Assembly (NCBI GenBank): GCA_905221605.1
Contig: CAJNDS010002220.1
Location: 399,871-463,870 of the forward strand
Direction of reading: 5' to 3'
From: Symbiodinium natans
Taxonomy: Eukaryota > Sar > Dinophyceae > Suessiales > Symbiodiniaceae
Length of the DNA stretch: 64,000 nt
The stretch's first letter is position 1. Each line of letters starts with the position of its first letter. Below the pieces are notes generated by a model. The model did no database searches, was not told the origin of the DNA, and saw only the letters and a program-made list of their open reading frames with translations. The position numbers and the translations under genes were made by a program. Shown piece by piece: positions 27,099 through 37,627 of this stretch.

Positions 27099-28640
27099 AT
27101 GTGTATATGTGTATATGTGTATATGTGTATATGTGTATGTGTGTATACGTGTATATGTGTACATGTATATATAATATTCATCTTGAGGGTTACGATCCCG
27201 GGTTAGGTTGGGGGTCTGGGGGCCGGGCGGGCGGGGGAGTTTTGGCTTCACAGGGATTTCTCAACCCTGGGGTGAAGCCCCTACAGCTCTTAAACCCTAA
27301 GGCCCTAAGGGTCTACAGTCCTGAAACCCTTTGGCCCTAAAACCGTGTGGCCCTAAACCCTAAAGCCTGAAAACCCTGAGGCCCTAAGCCCTTAAACCCC
27401 AAAGCCACAGGTCGAGTGGATTCAGTGTAAGGTCTTGCGGACGCCCAGCAAAGAAGGGCACCCCGTGCTGGAGTAGATCAGCAAATACCTTACGAAGGAG
27501 ACATGTACACAAATAAGCAAACAAACGAGTACCATATCCATAGGGCTTCGGGTTTCAGGTTTAGGGATACTTAACATGTAAACTACATAAGAGTTCTGTT
27601 CAACCTAGGAAGTGGGCCCACACATGTCATTGACTAGTTCCGCCGCGACTTGAAATTTCCCAAGGTCCCTGAAAGCCTGAAAGCTCATAAGGCATACTGT
27701 GCCGAGTTGGCCTTGGTTGAGACCTAATCATATGTAGAGGCACAAGAACCTGAAATTGGTCTATAAGGATCCTATCTTGGGTTGTAAGTCCCTTGTCTAT
27801 AGTGCGTATGGTAGGGTAGAGAAGGCTCTAGTATGTGGGGTTGAAGGGTCTATCACCTTCGGCAAGGCCGGTACACGACCGGACAAGCGCCGTGGCCCCC
27901 ACGGCGGCTTGGCAAAGAAGTGCAGTTTAGGGTTTAAGGTTTAGGGTTTAGAGTTTTTCTGCCCCCCCCCCCCCCCTCCTTTGTGTCGGCGACGTAACCT
28001 GATCAACTTGATTTTTTTGCGATTGACCTGTCACGGGGCTGTGCGGGTTGCTTGCTATGTTTGATGAGTCGGGTGTCAACCACAACCTAAGCCCAAAAGC
28101 CGAATGCCGAAAGCCTAGACCTAGCCCTTGCTTAACCCCACACCCGAAACCCCAAGCCCCCAAGCCCTAAACCCCGAACCCTAGCCATAGTGTACCTTAG
28201 CTTGCTGACCTAGGGTGGTGGAGGGCTTAGGGTTCCGAACATTGCAAAGACAAAGTCGCCTGACAGCACTGTTGCTTGACACATGCATACATGCGACATC
28301 CTCGCCCTAAATTGATGCCATGGGAAGGGAGGGCATCGGGAATTCGGGTCAAAGCCCTTAGTTTCCCCTTAGACTTGAGGCGGGTTTAGGGTGTTCAGCC
28401 TTGCATGAAGGCTTGAATTCTAAGCCGGGGGCCAGGGGGGAGGGGCGGATGTAACACCCTCAACCCTAATCCCTAAACCCGAAACCCTAAACCCTGCCTT
28501 CAGCCTTCGTTTTCAATTCTTAAGTGTCGTCAACCTGTACTTCTGACACCTGGGTCCTCGAACTCCATCATTACCCCAAACCCCAAACTCTAAACCCTAG
28601 ACTCTATGACCCTAAAACCCTAAACCCCACAAACCTGGTA
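27099..28640 (+). other. Region right of retrotransposon: two exon-like islands
   Basis: A TGTATA microsatellite (27099-27172) is the insertion site. Degenerate CCCTAAA-like copies follow (27290-27400). At 27432-27476 an AG|G start leads to VLRTPSKEGHPVLE and a TAG. At 27861-27924 GKAGTRPDKRRGPHGGLAKK is open before a TTTAGGG array. A poly-C run lies at 27962-27976. Products not recognised. Confidence 0.4.
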
Positions 28641-28643
28641 AAG

Positions 28644-28711
28644 GTGCACCATGAACTCAACCGGAATGGCCAAGCCTTGAGCTGCAGAAGGTTTCTGGCC
28701 CCGACGCGGAA
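28644..28711 (+). CDS. Exon-like island, unknown gene (28.6-32.5 kb group)
   Basis: AAAG|GTGCACCATGAA begins an open frame VHHELNRNGQALSCRRFLAP. It lies between CCCTAAA-like and TTTAGGG copies. Not recognised. Confidence 0.4.
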
Positions 28712-28991
28712 GCCCAAACCCTGAAAAGCCCCCGAAAGCAGCAGTCCTGGAAGACCCCAAAGGGGGGGGGGGGGGGGGAGGATTTAGGGTTTAGGGTTTA
28801 GGGTTTAGGGGTTAGGGGAGGTTCCGAGATTAGGGGTACATTCTTGGGGCACTTACTTTAGGGGGATCCTACTATCCGGGGTCTATGTGAGGGGTCCCTT
28901 GTTTTCGTAAACCCCCATCCTACTATTTGGTGGGGTCCATATTAGGGGTCCATTATTTTCGTAAACCCCCAAATGCCCAAAACCGTAGCAG

Positions 28992-29066
28992 ATGGTTGCG
29001 ACCCGCATCAACGATTGGTTTGCTGTTTGGAAGAGCGTCATGGAATTTGATATTGCCCATGGGTTC
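28992..29066 (+). CDS. Exon-like island, unknown gene
   Basis: ATGGTTGCGACC opens MVATRINDWFAVWKSVMEFD then IAHG. Codon use and residue mix look coding, and it is preceded by gcag. It could be a first or internal exon. Product unknown. Confidence 0.45.
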
Positions 29067-29175
29067 TAGTCCTAGTAGTAGAGTAGGTAACCTTTAACCT
29101 TTTTGGGGTAGTATAATCCCCAACTAAGGAGTTGATGAAGGAATAGTTCATGTGGTGTATGTGTAATTTTGTCAG

Positions 29176-29359
29176 TAGCCGAGGTGAGCAACGCGAGCGG
29201 CTTGGGGGCAAGCCCTTCTCCGTCGCCTGCTGTCCAAAAGACAGCGACAAGGCGCGTGCATGGCACCCTTGATAACCCTGCAGTCTCGCCAGAGGTCGGA
29301 TTCCACATTAAGGGGAGGATTCTCCTGTGCAGCCTCTCCATCCTCTCCAAGTTCCGCAG
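29176..29359 (+). CDS. Exon-like island, 184 bp, unknown gene
   Basis: The longest open island here: VAEVSNASGLGASPSPSPAV, then a VHGTLDNPAVSPEVGFHIKG stretch and RILLCSLSILSKF. It ends at ttccgcag before a CCCCTAAA array. The low-complexity Ser/Pro start and hydrophobic end suggest a real protein segment; no family recognised. Confidence 0.5.
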
Positions 29360-29798
29360 GCCTAAACCCCTAAACCCCTAAACCCCTAAACTCCTAAACC
29401 CCTAAACCCCCAAACTCTAAACACTGAAGCCTTTGGTGCAGTAAACAGGAAGAATGCCTGCCAAGGGCCCCAGTGAGAAGGTTGCTTCACTTCGTTTATG
29501 CATGCCTCATACTATAGCTGAGTTAGGTACCCGAGAACAGAATCTGATTCCATATAGAGTACTACGATCTAACCTAACTATGTACAGGACCCAATACCTA
29601 CACCATAGGCCCTAAGGGCCGGGTTGTTTGGGAAGCCAAGCCCAAACCCTGTTGGGAACCAGTTTAGGCTCGAATCTGGGACTAGCCCAGGACGACCAGC
29701 TCTTCGAGTACACCAAACCTTAAAACCCCACAGCCTATAAACCCGAAACCCTAATTAATACAAACCCCGAGAACCCTAAACCCTAAATCTGCAGTCAG

Positions 29799-29837
29799 CT
29801 CATGCCAAGAACTCACATCAAGAGCCTGTGCGTCCAG
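29799..29837 (+). CDS. Exon-like island, unknown gene
   Basis: gtcag|CTCATGCC to GTCCAG|GGG reads LMPRTHIKSLCVQ. It is preceded by CCCTAAA copies. Short, so only suggestive. Confidence 0.3.
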
Positions 29838-30249
29838 GGGTTCGGGTCTAGCCTTTCAAGATCATAGTTGACATGGCCGTTGGGCTTAAGGTGTACGGTT
29901 TTGGGGCCAGTTTAGGGGTAAGGGCGGTTTAAGCCCTTTGTTTTGATCGCCGCAGAGACCCCTGCGTGTATGAAGGTAGCTATGTGTGCACATTTAATTC
30001 TCGACTCTACATAGTCTCTAGATACCTAAGACCCTCAACCCTACACCCTAAACCCTAAACTCTATATGACCTGCTCTTACTGCACAGGGAAGCCACACTA
30101 AGCCCATGGGACAAGGCAGCCTACGCGCATGGGGTTCGAGGTTCTGAGGTGCAGGGGTTTAAGGTTTACGGTTTAGGGTCCAGGGTTTCGGGTTTAGGGT
30201 TTAGGGTTTAGGGCTCAGGGTTCTGGGGTGCAGGGGAAATGGCATTGAG

Positions 30250-30346
30250 GGTGCCTCTGCGTCCAGCACGCCTTCAGGGCGGAGCGGGCTGGGATCCAGA
30301 TCCAGCATGGTGGCCAAGGACGCCGGAGGCCTTCCGAAACCCGACA
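30250..30346 (+). CDS. Exon-like island, Ser/Gly-rich, unknown gene
   Basis: ttgag|GGTGCC opens GASASSTPSGRSGLGSRSSM then VAKDAGGLPKPD. It is followed by a CCCTAAA array. No family recognised. Confidence 0.4.
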
Positions 30347-30471
30347 GCCCGCCCTTAACCCTGAAACCCTAAACCCCTAAACCCTTAAACCCTAAACCCT
30401 AAACCCCTAAACCCCTAAACCCCCACCCCCCTAAACCCCCAAAACCAAAGCATGCGTGCCCTACCATGCAG

Positions 30472-30519
30472 GGTGACTCCAGGTTCATGTGGGAGGGCTT
30501 TGCAGCTCAGGATGCGCCC
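30472..30519 (+). CDS. Exon with AG|G acceptor and GTAAG donor, unknown gene
   Basis: atgcag|GGTGACTCC to GCGCCC|GTAAGC gives 16 codons, GDSRFMWEGFAAQDAP. Both splice sites are textbook, which supports the + strand as coding here. Confidence 0.55.
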
Positions 30520-30695
30520 GTAAGCCCTTGCAAACGAGGAGCCACTTTGGTTCCCAAACCCCCAAAACCCTAAAAACCCTCAACCCAAAAAACCCTAAAC
30601 CCCAAAACCCCTAAACCCCAAAAGCCCTAAAGCCTCTAAACCCTGTAAACCCCAAAGGCCCTATGAACCCCCAAAGCCCTGCAAAGCCCTATAAG

Positions 30696-30758
30696 ACCTT
30701 CGCTGAAACATATTCTGAAGTGAAAGGGCACTGCGCCACGGATTTCCTGGGGCGAACA
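30696..30758 (+). CDS. Exon-like island, unknown gene
   Basis: ataag|ACCTTCGCT to GCGAACA|GTTGGG gives 21 codons, TFAETYSEVKGHCATDFLGR-T, before TTTAGGG copies. In-frame length and both ends fit an exon. Product unknown. Confidence 0.5.
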
Positions 30759-32343
30759 GTTGGGTTTGGAGGGTTTAGGGTTTAATGATAAGGTTTTAGG
30801 GTTTAGGGCTCAAAGGGGTTTAGGGTCTAGGGTCTAGGGTTTAGGGTTTAGGCTGGCGGGTTGCTGGGTTTAGGGTTTATGCAGGAAGGAGCCGCTGACT
30901 CCTTGGAGGGATTCTGTTTAGGATTTCGGGTTTTGGGTTGATCTAACTTGTGCGCCATGGGTACCTCAATGGATAAGGAATCCTTAAACTCTAAACCCCA
31001 AACCCTGAACCCCTTCATGGATAAGGAATCTGCCATCTGGACAACCCAAGAGCGGCCCTTTGATTTACATGGGGGGGGGGGGGGGGGTTCGGAAAATGGG
31101 GGTACCCTTTTTTGGGGGGGTTCCAGTCTATTTGTGAGGTAGAAACAGGGTACCCCCCAATTTGGGACATGCCCACATGTGGGGGGCCCTGGTTCTCCGA
31201 ATTCCCCTGGGCGCCGGGAACTTAACCATCATAGGGGTTTACGGTCCGGAGCGAATGCGGAAGATTGGTTTAAATCCCGTCCTGCTTGATTATCGAACCC
31301 TGGTGTTGAATTCTGAGGATGGTTGCAAGGCATTTCTGGTCGCGTGTGTTTGTGTGCCAGTGCATGTCTGCGGTTTAGGGTTTCGGGTTTAGGGTTTAGG
31401 GTCTGAAGGGCCGGCATAGAGGGACGAGGTGACAGGGGGCAAAGGCCAACTTTGAAGGTTAGGAGGGGCCCAATCCCGACACCACACTGCAGGAGAAATT
31501 CCCTAAACCCTTAAAGCCCTGAATTCCAAACCCTAAACCCGTAAACCCCTAGCCTCCACTCAGAAGCCCTTAGAGATCCTTAAGCACCCCAAGCCCCAAC
31601 ACCCAAACCCTAAGCCTCTCGCAAGCCAGGTCCATCGCACAGCTGGTCGGCCAGAAGTCGAGGCCCCCAAGTCTTAGAAATCCCGAATCTTCGTGGTTTT
31701 TCTCCCGTTTCTGCTTGACGTCCTCCTAAACGCAAAACGTCCTGAATCTTCCACAGAGTTGCATCGAAAATGATTTAAAACGGGTTCAGGGTTGAAGGTA
31801 GGTTTAAGTTTAAGACGGGTTCAGGGTTGAAGCTTGGGTCTTTTGTCTTGAGGAATGGAGCGGGAGGAGGGGGCGCGCGGTTTGGGTTTTAGGGTTTCGT
31901 CTCTTCAACGAGGTAGTCCCTTGGCTATTTCATATGTTCCCCTTGGTGTTTGAGAGGACCATATTTAGGGTTTAGGGTTTAGGGTTCAGGGTTTAGGATT
32001 TATTCCAGGGGGCTTCAAAGGCCAACCTGATAAAGTATAAGGCCCCTGGGCCTCATGGCCCGCAATCTCAAGGGACCCAGAACTCGAACCCCCCCAAGGT
32101 CTCGACCCCTAAATCCCCTGGTTCGTGTGGTGCGGCTGTACTAACCTAGATAGGCCACAAGTTATAGCCCTAGTTCGCCGACATCTGAGCTTACGTTTTG
32201 GCTGAGCTCCATGTATACATACATGTATACATATGCACATGCAATACATATATATATATATATGCATATATATATATATATATACATACATGCATACTTA
32301 CCATTGCTTGATCTGGGTTGTTGTTTCAGCGCCTCTATTGCAG

Positions 32344-32467
32344 GGTGTTTGTGCGACCTTGTGACGTTGACTTAGTTTGGGCTGTCGCGCGTTCGGCTCT
32401 GGCCCCCGAAGCTTCGCGCCCTGCTTTCGTTATCATTTTCGTTGCCTTGTTGGCTGAGTTCCGAAAG
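32344..32467 (+). CDS. Exon-like island, unknown gene
   Basis: tattgcag|GGTGTTTGTGCG opens VFVRPCDVDLVWAVARSALA then PEASRPAFVIIFVALLAEFR-K, with a hydrophobic segment that could be a membrane helix. It ends AAG|GCCCC (GC donor). Not recognised. Confidence 0.5.
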
Positions 32468-33008
32468 GCCCCGACATCCCCAAAATCCCTAACCCCCCCC
32501 CCCCCCAAGAAGTATTGCCTGGTGCCTTAAATCTTAAATGCCTAAATCCAAAACCCTGTAAACCTCAAACCCGCCAGGGCGGACGTCTCAGCTTCGCCCT
32601 CGCAGGCCAACATTGCCGCAGCTCTCATGCAGGGCTTGGGGTCCCCCACCCTTTAGTTCACAGAGGGGCAAAGGTTTCGCTTTTTCAATGGCAGCAAGGC
32701 TTCAAACTGTTCGAGAGCATATGGTGTGTAGAGTTTCTGCTTTCGAGGGCTGGAAATTTAGGGCGGGGGGGAAATTTGCTTGAAGCCTGGGAAAGTCCCG
32801 CAAAGCCATGCGCAGGCTCAGAGAGTTGAAAAGGGCACAGCTCCGGGTGGTGAAGCTTCCATGGTGTAGTGGTTTGTCGGTTGAAGATGGCCCTTGAGGT
32901 CTTGAGAGTATGCGGTGTTCATGCGTATGCGACAAGGCTGGCGCATTTCGTTCCATGCAAGTCCCGGCTTCCCGGTTTCGCCATGGGTGGGCTTGCAGCT
33001 GAGAGACC

Positions 33009-34070
33009 ATGTTCGACTTCGATGACCTTTCCGAGTGCGAAGGGAGCACCAGTGATGAAGGTGCCAACGATGCCACGAGACCATCGCCGGAGAAGGAAGT
33101 TCCTCCGGTTCCCCCCGACCCCCTGATCGAGCTTCGCGAGAGGTGCGAGCGGTGTGGCCTCTGCATCACTTGGGGCCCAGATGCCAAGCAGATGGCTGCC
33201 ATGCTACAGGAAGCCACGTCTTGGGAGCGCTACGGCATCTGCGCCTTGAAGGACGAGTGCTTCAAGCGCCGGATTCCGCTGGACAACCTCATCGAGCGGC
33301 GGGACGTGCTGTCGAGGCTCTCTGATGTCCTGGTGTGGGAGCAGATGTCCCTCAAGCAGCTGCAGTCGGAGTGCTGGCGTCGGAAGATCCCCTTTGTGAA
33401 CCGGACGCGCGTCAGCAACATCATCCTCCTGGAGACGGAGAACCCACATGCGGACGGCGAGGGGGATCTGGTGAGGAGGTTAGTCCAGGACGCCTTTCCG
33501 GGTGCCACAGGGCCGCTCCCTGCTGGCGGCGTTCCGGGAATCTGGGAGCCTGGCGAGGGGAGCTACAGCGGCGCCAAGGGCAGTCGCACCGAAGCCCAGC
33601 GCGTGGCCGCCTGGACCGGCGCCGTCGCGCCGGGCTACGACCGGCATCAGACGGGTGAGAGCCGTGGATGGTCAGCACCCTGTGGGCCACCACCTGGTGC
33701 CACCAGCACCAAGAAGGGCACCGGCCACACCTACACGCAACCCGACCCCAAGCCCAAGCCCGCACCGAAGGCCCCGGGATTTGCCAGCGGCTTCACGAGC
33801 AAGGCGTACGGCTACTCCGGTTTCCACGGCTTTCCGCACGACGCCTGGGGCTCCTCGAACCGCGCAGCCTCGCCGGACGAAGAGCCCCCAGGATCCGAGC
33901 ACTACCAGGTCCTGGGCCTGCGCCCAGGGGCCCCACCCCCGGAGGTACGCAAGGCTTACCGGCAGCTGGCCTTGAAACTCCATCCGGACAAGCAGACCCG
34001 GGACGACGGAGCGCACTTCAAGAAGGTCACTGCCGCTTACAAGGCCCTCTGCGAGCTCTTCGACAACTGA
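33009..34070 (+). CDS. J-domain (DnaJ-like) protein, intronless, 353 aa
   Basis: A complete open frame from ATG to TGA without the repeat-filled introns seen in its neighbours. The C-terminus carries a J domain (aa ~297-350, HYQVLGLRPGAPPPEVRKAY) with the essential HPD at aa 325-327 (LALKLHPDKQTRDD), which stimulates Hsp70 ATPase. The N-terminal part is acidic, then has two similar helix-rich segments (LKDECFKRRIPLDNLIERRD and LKQLQSECWRRKIPFVNRTR) that resemble SAP motifs, which bind nucleic acid. The middle is Gly/Pro/Lys-rich and probably disordered. There is no signal peptide, so the cytosol or nucleus is likely. No spliced-leader relic is visible upstream. Confidence 0.88.
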   Translation: MFDFDDLSECEGSTSDEGANDATRPSPEKEVPPVPPDPLIELRERCERCGLCITWGPDAKQMAAMLQEATSWERYGICALKDECFKRRIPLDNLIERRDVLSRLSDVLVWEQMSLKQLQSECWRRKIPFVNRTRVSNIILLETENPHADGEGDLVRRLVQDAFPGATGPLPAGGVPGIWEPGEGSYSGAKGSRTEAQRVAAWTGAVAPGYDRHQTGESRGWSAPCGPPPGATSTKKGTGHTYTQPDPKPKPAPKAPGFASGFTSKAYGYSGFHGFPHDAWGSSNRAASPDEEPPGSEHYQVLGLRPGAPPPEVRKAYRQLALKLHPDKQTRDDGAHFKKVTAAYKALCELFDN

Positions 34071-35870
34071 GCCCGCCAGGCCCAATACTTCCCTTAACCC
34101 CCGCATGACCCTTTAAGAAATTATGTAGGGCACCTCATTCCCTGATTTCCTCCTAAAACCCAGCCAGATAAGTAAAGGTTGCACATGCACTTGAAGCGAC
34201 TCAGAAGCAGCCAGAAGTACTTGTTGTGTTCGTTATGTCGCGTTTTGCGATCCACTATATAGGTATAGATCTGGGTCGATATGGATCTAGATAAAGGGTT
34301 CCTTACTAGGAGCTAAACTCCACTACACAAAATGAGGTGGCTTATAGCCTGGCCAAATCAGGGTTTCGTGCGTTTAGAGCGGTAGTGCAGACTGCGCTTG
34401 ACTGCTTGAAGGATCGTGAGTCGTTGCAAGTCGGGGGATCAGGTTTACGGTTTTGGGTTCTAAGTAGGGAAGCTCCGCTTGAGCCCAAGTACATCTACCC
34501 GTGAACCCCTTAACCCTAAACCCTGAATACTCAACCCTAAACCCTGAACCCTAAAGCCTAAACCCTAGATCCTAAACCCTAAGCCCTAAACCTTCGGGAA
34601 GAGTTCTTGGATTGTGCAAGACTTTCCATGAATTGGGGCCTAGGCTCCAACCCCCCTCTGCCCATCTTCCATAAGTAGCTCTTTCCTGCGTTCTGTGAGG
34701 GCTCTTACTGTGGCTTCTAAGGTATAGGTTTATGTGTGTGAATCTTTATTTTGTACTTTTTTTGGTTTTGGGGTCTAAAGGGCCCGCCTAAAGGCCCGAA
34801 GCGCTAACAGCTGGCTCGAGCCCCCTGTGCAAGCCCAAAAGCCTATGCCCTTAGTCAAAGCTCACGGGTCTAGGGTTTAGGGTGTAGGGTAGAGGGGTTA
34901 AGGTCTCGAGCTGCTTTAACTTTGCACCCAGCTCATGCTACCCCAGTGATGTGCTGGCTCGTAGGACCCTGGGTTTTTGGCAGCTTTGGAGTTAGGGTTT
35001 AGGGTTTGGGGTCCTTTATTGAGGATTCTTGAATCAAGGGTTGAGGGTTCGGGTGTGGCCATTTCCGTGCTTTGAGATCGTGAAGTTGGAGGTTGGTGGA
35101 GGCTAAACCCGAAACCTAGATCAAGTTGAGAATGCTGGGGCTTTCTGTAGGCTTTCTTGGGGGGCATGTGCGGGCCCTCTACCCTAACCGTTATCTATAT
35201 CCCCCTTGGAATGGTTCTTTTTTTAGTTTTTGTTTGTACAAAACCGATATTAAAAAAATATTTTTATTAAGGTTCTAAGAGGAGGCATCTGAAGATGAAT
35301 CTATGTGTCCAGCTCTCTGAGTTGAATTTGGAACCCTGCCTTAATCTTTGTTCGCCCTAAAGACAGGGGGCCATGCTTGGCAAAGCCAACAAAAAAGACG
35401 CGATATTTTTTAGAACAGACCATATTAATTATGTGTATGTATACATATATATATATATACAGAAAACGTCGCACTGATATATATATATATATATATAGCT
35501 ATATAGCTGATCGGCTGTCTCAGAACAGATAACAAATACATACGTTTGTATTTAGATACATACACCATATATATATATATATATGTATTGTATAATTGTA
35601 TAGCTATATGCTAGAAGCTGGACCCCAAGCCCTAAGCCCTAAACCCTCTCTTACCCATTATAATTTGAACCTTAATGATCCCCGTGGGCGGCAAAATTTG
35701 GGGCAAATTTGCCTGCTTACGGGCATCTTTGCCTACTTGTGGGCATTTGTTGCCTGCTTGTGGGCTTTTTTTTGCCTGCTTGTGGGCACCTTTTTGCCTG
35801 CTTGTGGGCATTTTTGCCTCCTTGTGGGCGTCCCCCCCTTTTTCCCTGCTTGTGGGCGTCCCCCCGCCCC

Positions 35871-35909
<39 letters not shown>

Positions 35910-36310
35910 GCCTCCCCCACCAGGGTTTAGGGTCTCGAGCGTGTAGGGTTTCAAGGGTTTATGGTCTCAAGGGTTTATGGTCTCAAGGGTTTAGGGTCTC
36001 AAGGGTTTAGCGTCTCAAGGGTTTAGGGTTTCAAGGGTTTAGGGTCTCAAGGGTTTAGGGTCTCAAGGGTTTAGGGTCATGGGTTTTGGGTCCGCTGGAT
36101 TTTGAGCTTTAAGCCTACTGGGAATGGATTGAGTGAACCTTGTATTTTCTCAATGTTACGGGTTTCTCGGGTGGATGGGTTTTTTGAAAAGCTTGACAAG
36201 CTGCCCGACTAGTGAATGCTCGGACTTGACATGCTGAACCCTAAACCCTGAACCCTGAACCCTGAACCCTAAACCCTAAACCCTAAACCCTAAACCCTAA
36301 ACCCTGACTG
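34071..36310. other. Intergenic or intronic region with tandem repeats
   Basis: Short open islands occur at 34391-34414 (tgcag|ACTGCG to GATC|GTGAGT, TALDCLKD) and 34594-34641 (LREEFLDCARLSMNWG). TA microsatellites lie at 35440-35500 and 35568-35585. Seven copies of a ~22 bp unit GCCTGCTTGTGGGCAT (35710-35862) are followed by poly-C (35868-35907), then an 18 bp unit GGGTTTAGGGTCTCAA (35921-36084). Confidence 0.5.
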
Positions 36311-36313
36311 GAG

Positions 36314-36396
36314 GCTCCGAAATCCCCGGAGAACTCGCCACGGCTGCCGGTGACGGCTCGGCGCTCCTTTGCGCAGAAGGAAGAACAGAGGCAGAC
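36314..36396 (+). CDS. Exon-like island between inverted telomere-like arrays
   Basis: tggag|GCTCCGAAATCC opens APKSPENSPRLPVTARRSFA then QKEEQRQTCS. A CCCTAAA array lies on the left (36238-36305) and TTTAGGG on the right (from 36424). Product unknown. Confidence 0.45.
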
Positions 36397-36589
36397 ATGT
36401 TCTAGAACCGTGGGGTTTCAGGGTGTAGGGTTTAGGGTTTAGGGTAAACCCTAATAGGGTTTAGGGTTTCAGGGTTTTTGTTGGCCGGCAGTTTTGTGGT
36501 TCAGGGATAGAGGAATGGTGAGGGTTTTTGGGGGGCTGTGGGGCTCTTCCGGGCCTGGGCGCGGCTTCCCTGCGCGACCCCCGGTTAAT

Positions 36590-36810
36590 GACCTTATTGG
36601 GTTTTGGGTTGAGGGTTTAGGGTTTAGGGGTTTAGGGTTTGTGGTTTAGGTTTTAGGATTTTTAGGGTTTAGGGTTTAGGGTTTAGGGTTTAGGGTTTAG
36701 GATTTTTAGGGTTTAGGGTTTAGGGTTTAGGGTTTAGGGTTTAGGGTTTAGGGTTTAGGGTTTAGGGTTTAGGGTTTAGGGTTTAGGGTTTAGGGTTTAG
36801 GGTTTAGGGG
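36590..36810 (+). repeat. TTTAGGG array
   Basis: About 20 nearly perfect TTTAGGG units with a duplicated GGATTTTTAGGG interruption near 36655 and 36710. One of the longest arrays in the window. Interstitial rather than a chromosome end, because unique sequence continues on both sides. Confidence 0.95.
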
Positions 36811-37207
36811 GGTATTTGGGTTATCGTAAAGGGTACCTAGGCATAGGCCTTCTTTAAAGACAAGCTTGCCCCCGCCGAAATGCCACATGTGGGGAGAAGG
36901 GGGGTCAGGCGAGGCTCTCTGTAAAGGCAAGTTTCCGGACCTTGAAGTCGTCCCCCCTGCATTCATGGTAGGCCCCTACACGCACCCGAAATCCCCAGAC
37001 CTTAAAAAAATCCTGAAATCCAAAAACCTTAAAGCCCTAAACCCCTGAAACCCCGAAAATCCCAAAACCCTCAAAAACACTAAAGGCCCTCAAAACCCCA
37101 AAGAACCCTGCAAAAGCTTAAAGAAGCCAAAAACCTAAAGCTCTAGCACCCCCAAAGCCCTAAATGCCCTGAACCCTAAAAATCCCTGTGAGACACCCTG
37201 AAAGAAT

Positions 37208-37421
37208 CTAAACCCCAAACCCCAAACCCCAAACCCTAAACCCTAAACCCTAAACCCTAAACCCTAAACCCTAAACCCTAAACCCTAAACCCTAAACCCT
37301 AAACCCTAAACCCTAAACCTAAACCATAAACCCTAAACCCTAAACCCTAAACCCTAAACCCTAAACCCTAAACCCTAAACCCTAAACCCTAAACCCTAAA
37401 CCCTAAACCCTAAACCCTAAC
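37208..37421 (-). repeat. CCCTAAA array
   Basis: About 29 units of CCCTAAA (with CCCCAAA at the left edge), opposite in orientation to the array at 37531. The island between the two arrays is open for translation on the + strand. Confidence 0.95.
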
Positions 37422-37445
37422 AAACCCAAGCTTGCTGGTCAGGGG

Positions 37446-37528
37446 CAGCGGCGAGTTCAAGGCTTGGCTCTGAAATCCGCCGGTCTTCAGCTACCACCCA
37501 AGAGTAACCCTCCCAAGGGCTTTGCTAC
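37446..37528 (+). CDS. Exon-like island between inverted telomere-like arrays
   Basis: ggtcag|GGGCAGCGG is followed by an open frame GQRRVQGLALKSAGLQLPPK then SNPPKGFAT. It is framed by CCCTAAA on the left and TTTAGGG on the right, the same polarity as the PDE exons. Product unknown. Confidence 0.4.
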
Positions 37529-37530
37529 CG

Positions 37531-37627
37531 GTTTAGGGTTTAGGGTTTAGGGTTTAGGGTTTAGGGTTTAGGGTTTAGGGTTTAGGGTTTAGGGTTTAGG
37601 GTTTAGGGTTTAGGGTTTAGGGTTTAG
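37531..37627 (+). repeat. TTTAGGG array
   Basis: Fourteen almost perfect units directly right of the island at 37446-37528. Together with 37208-37421 it forms an inverted pair around the island. Confidence 0.95.

Noticed and set aside
36590-37627. Idea that the window reaches a chromosome end
   Set aside because: Arrays occur in both orientations throughout and unique sequence, including exons, continues on both sides.
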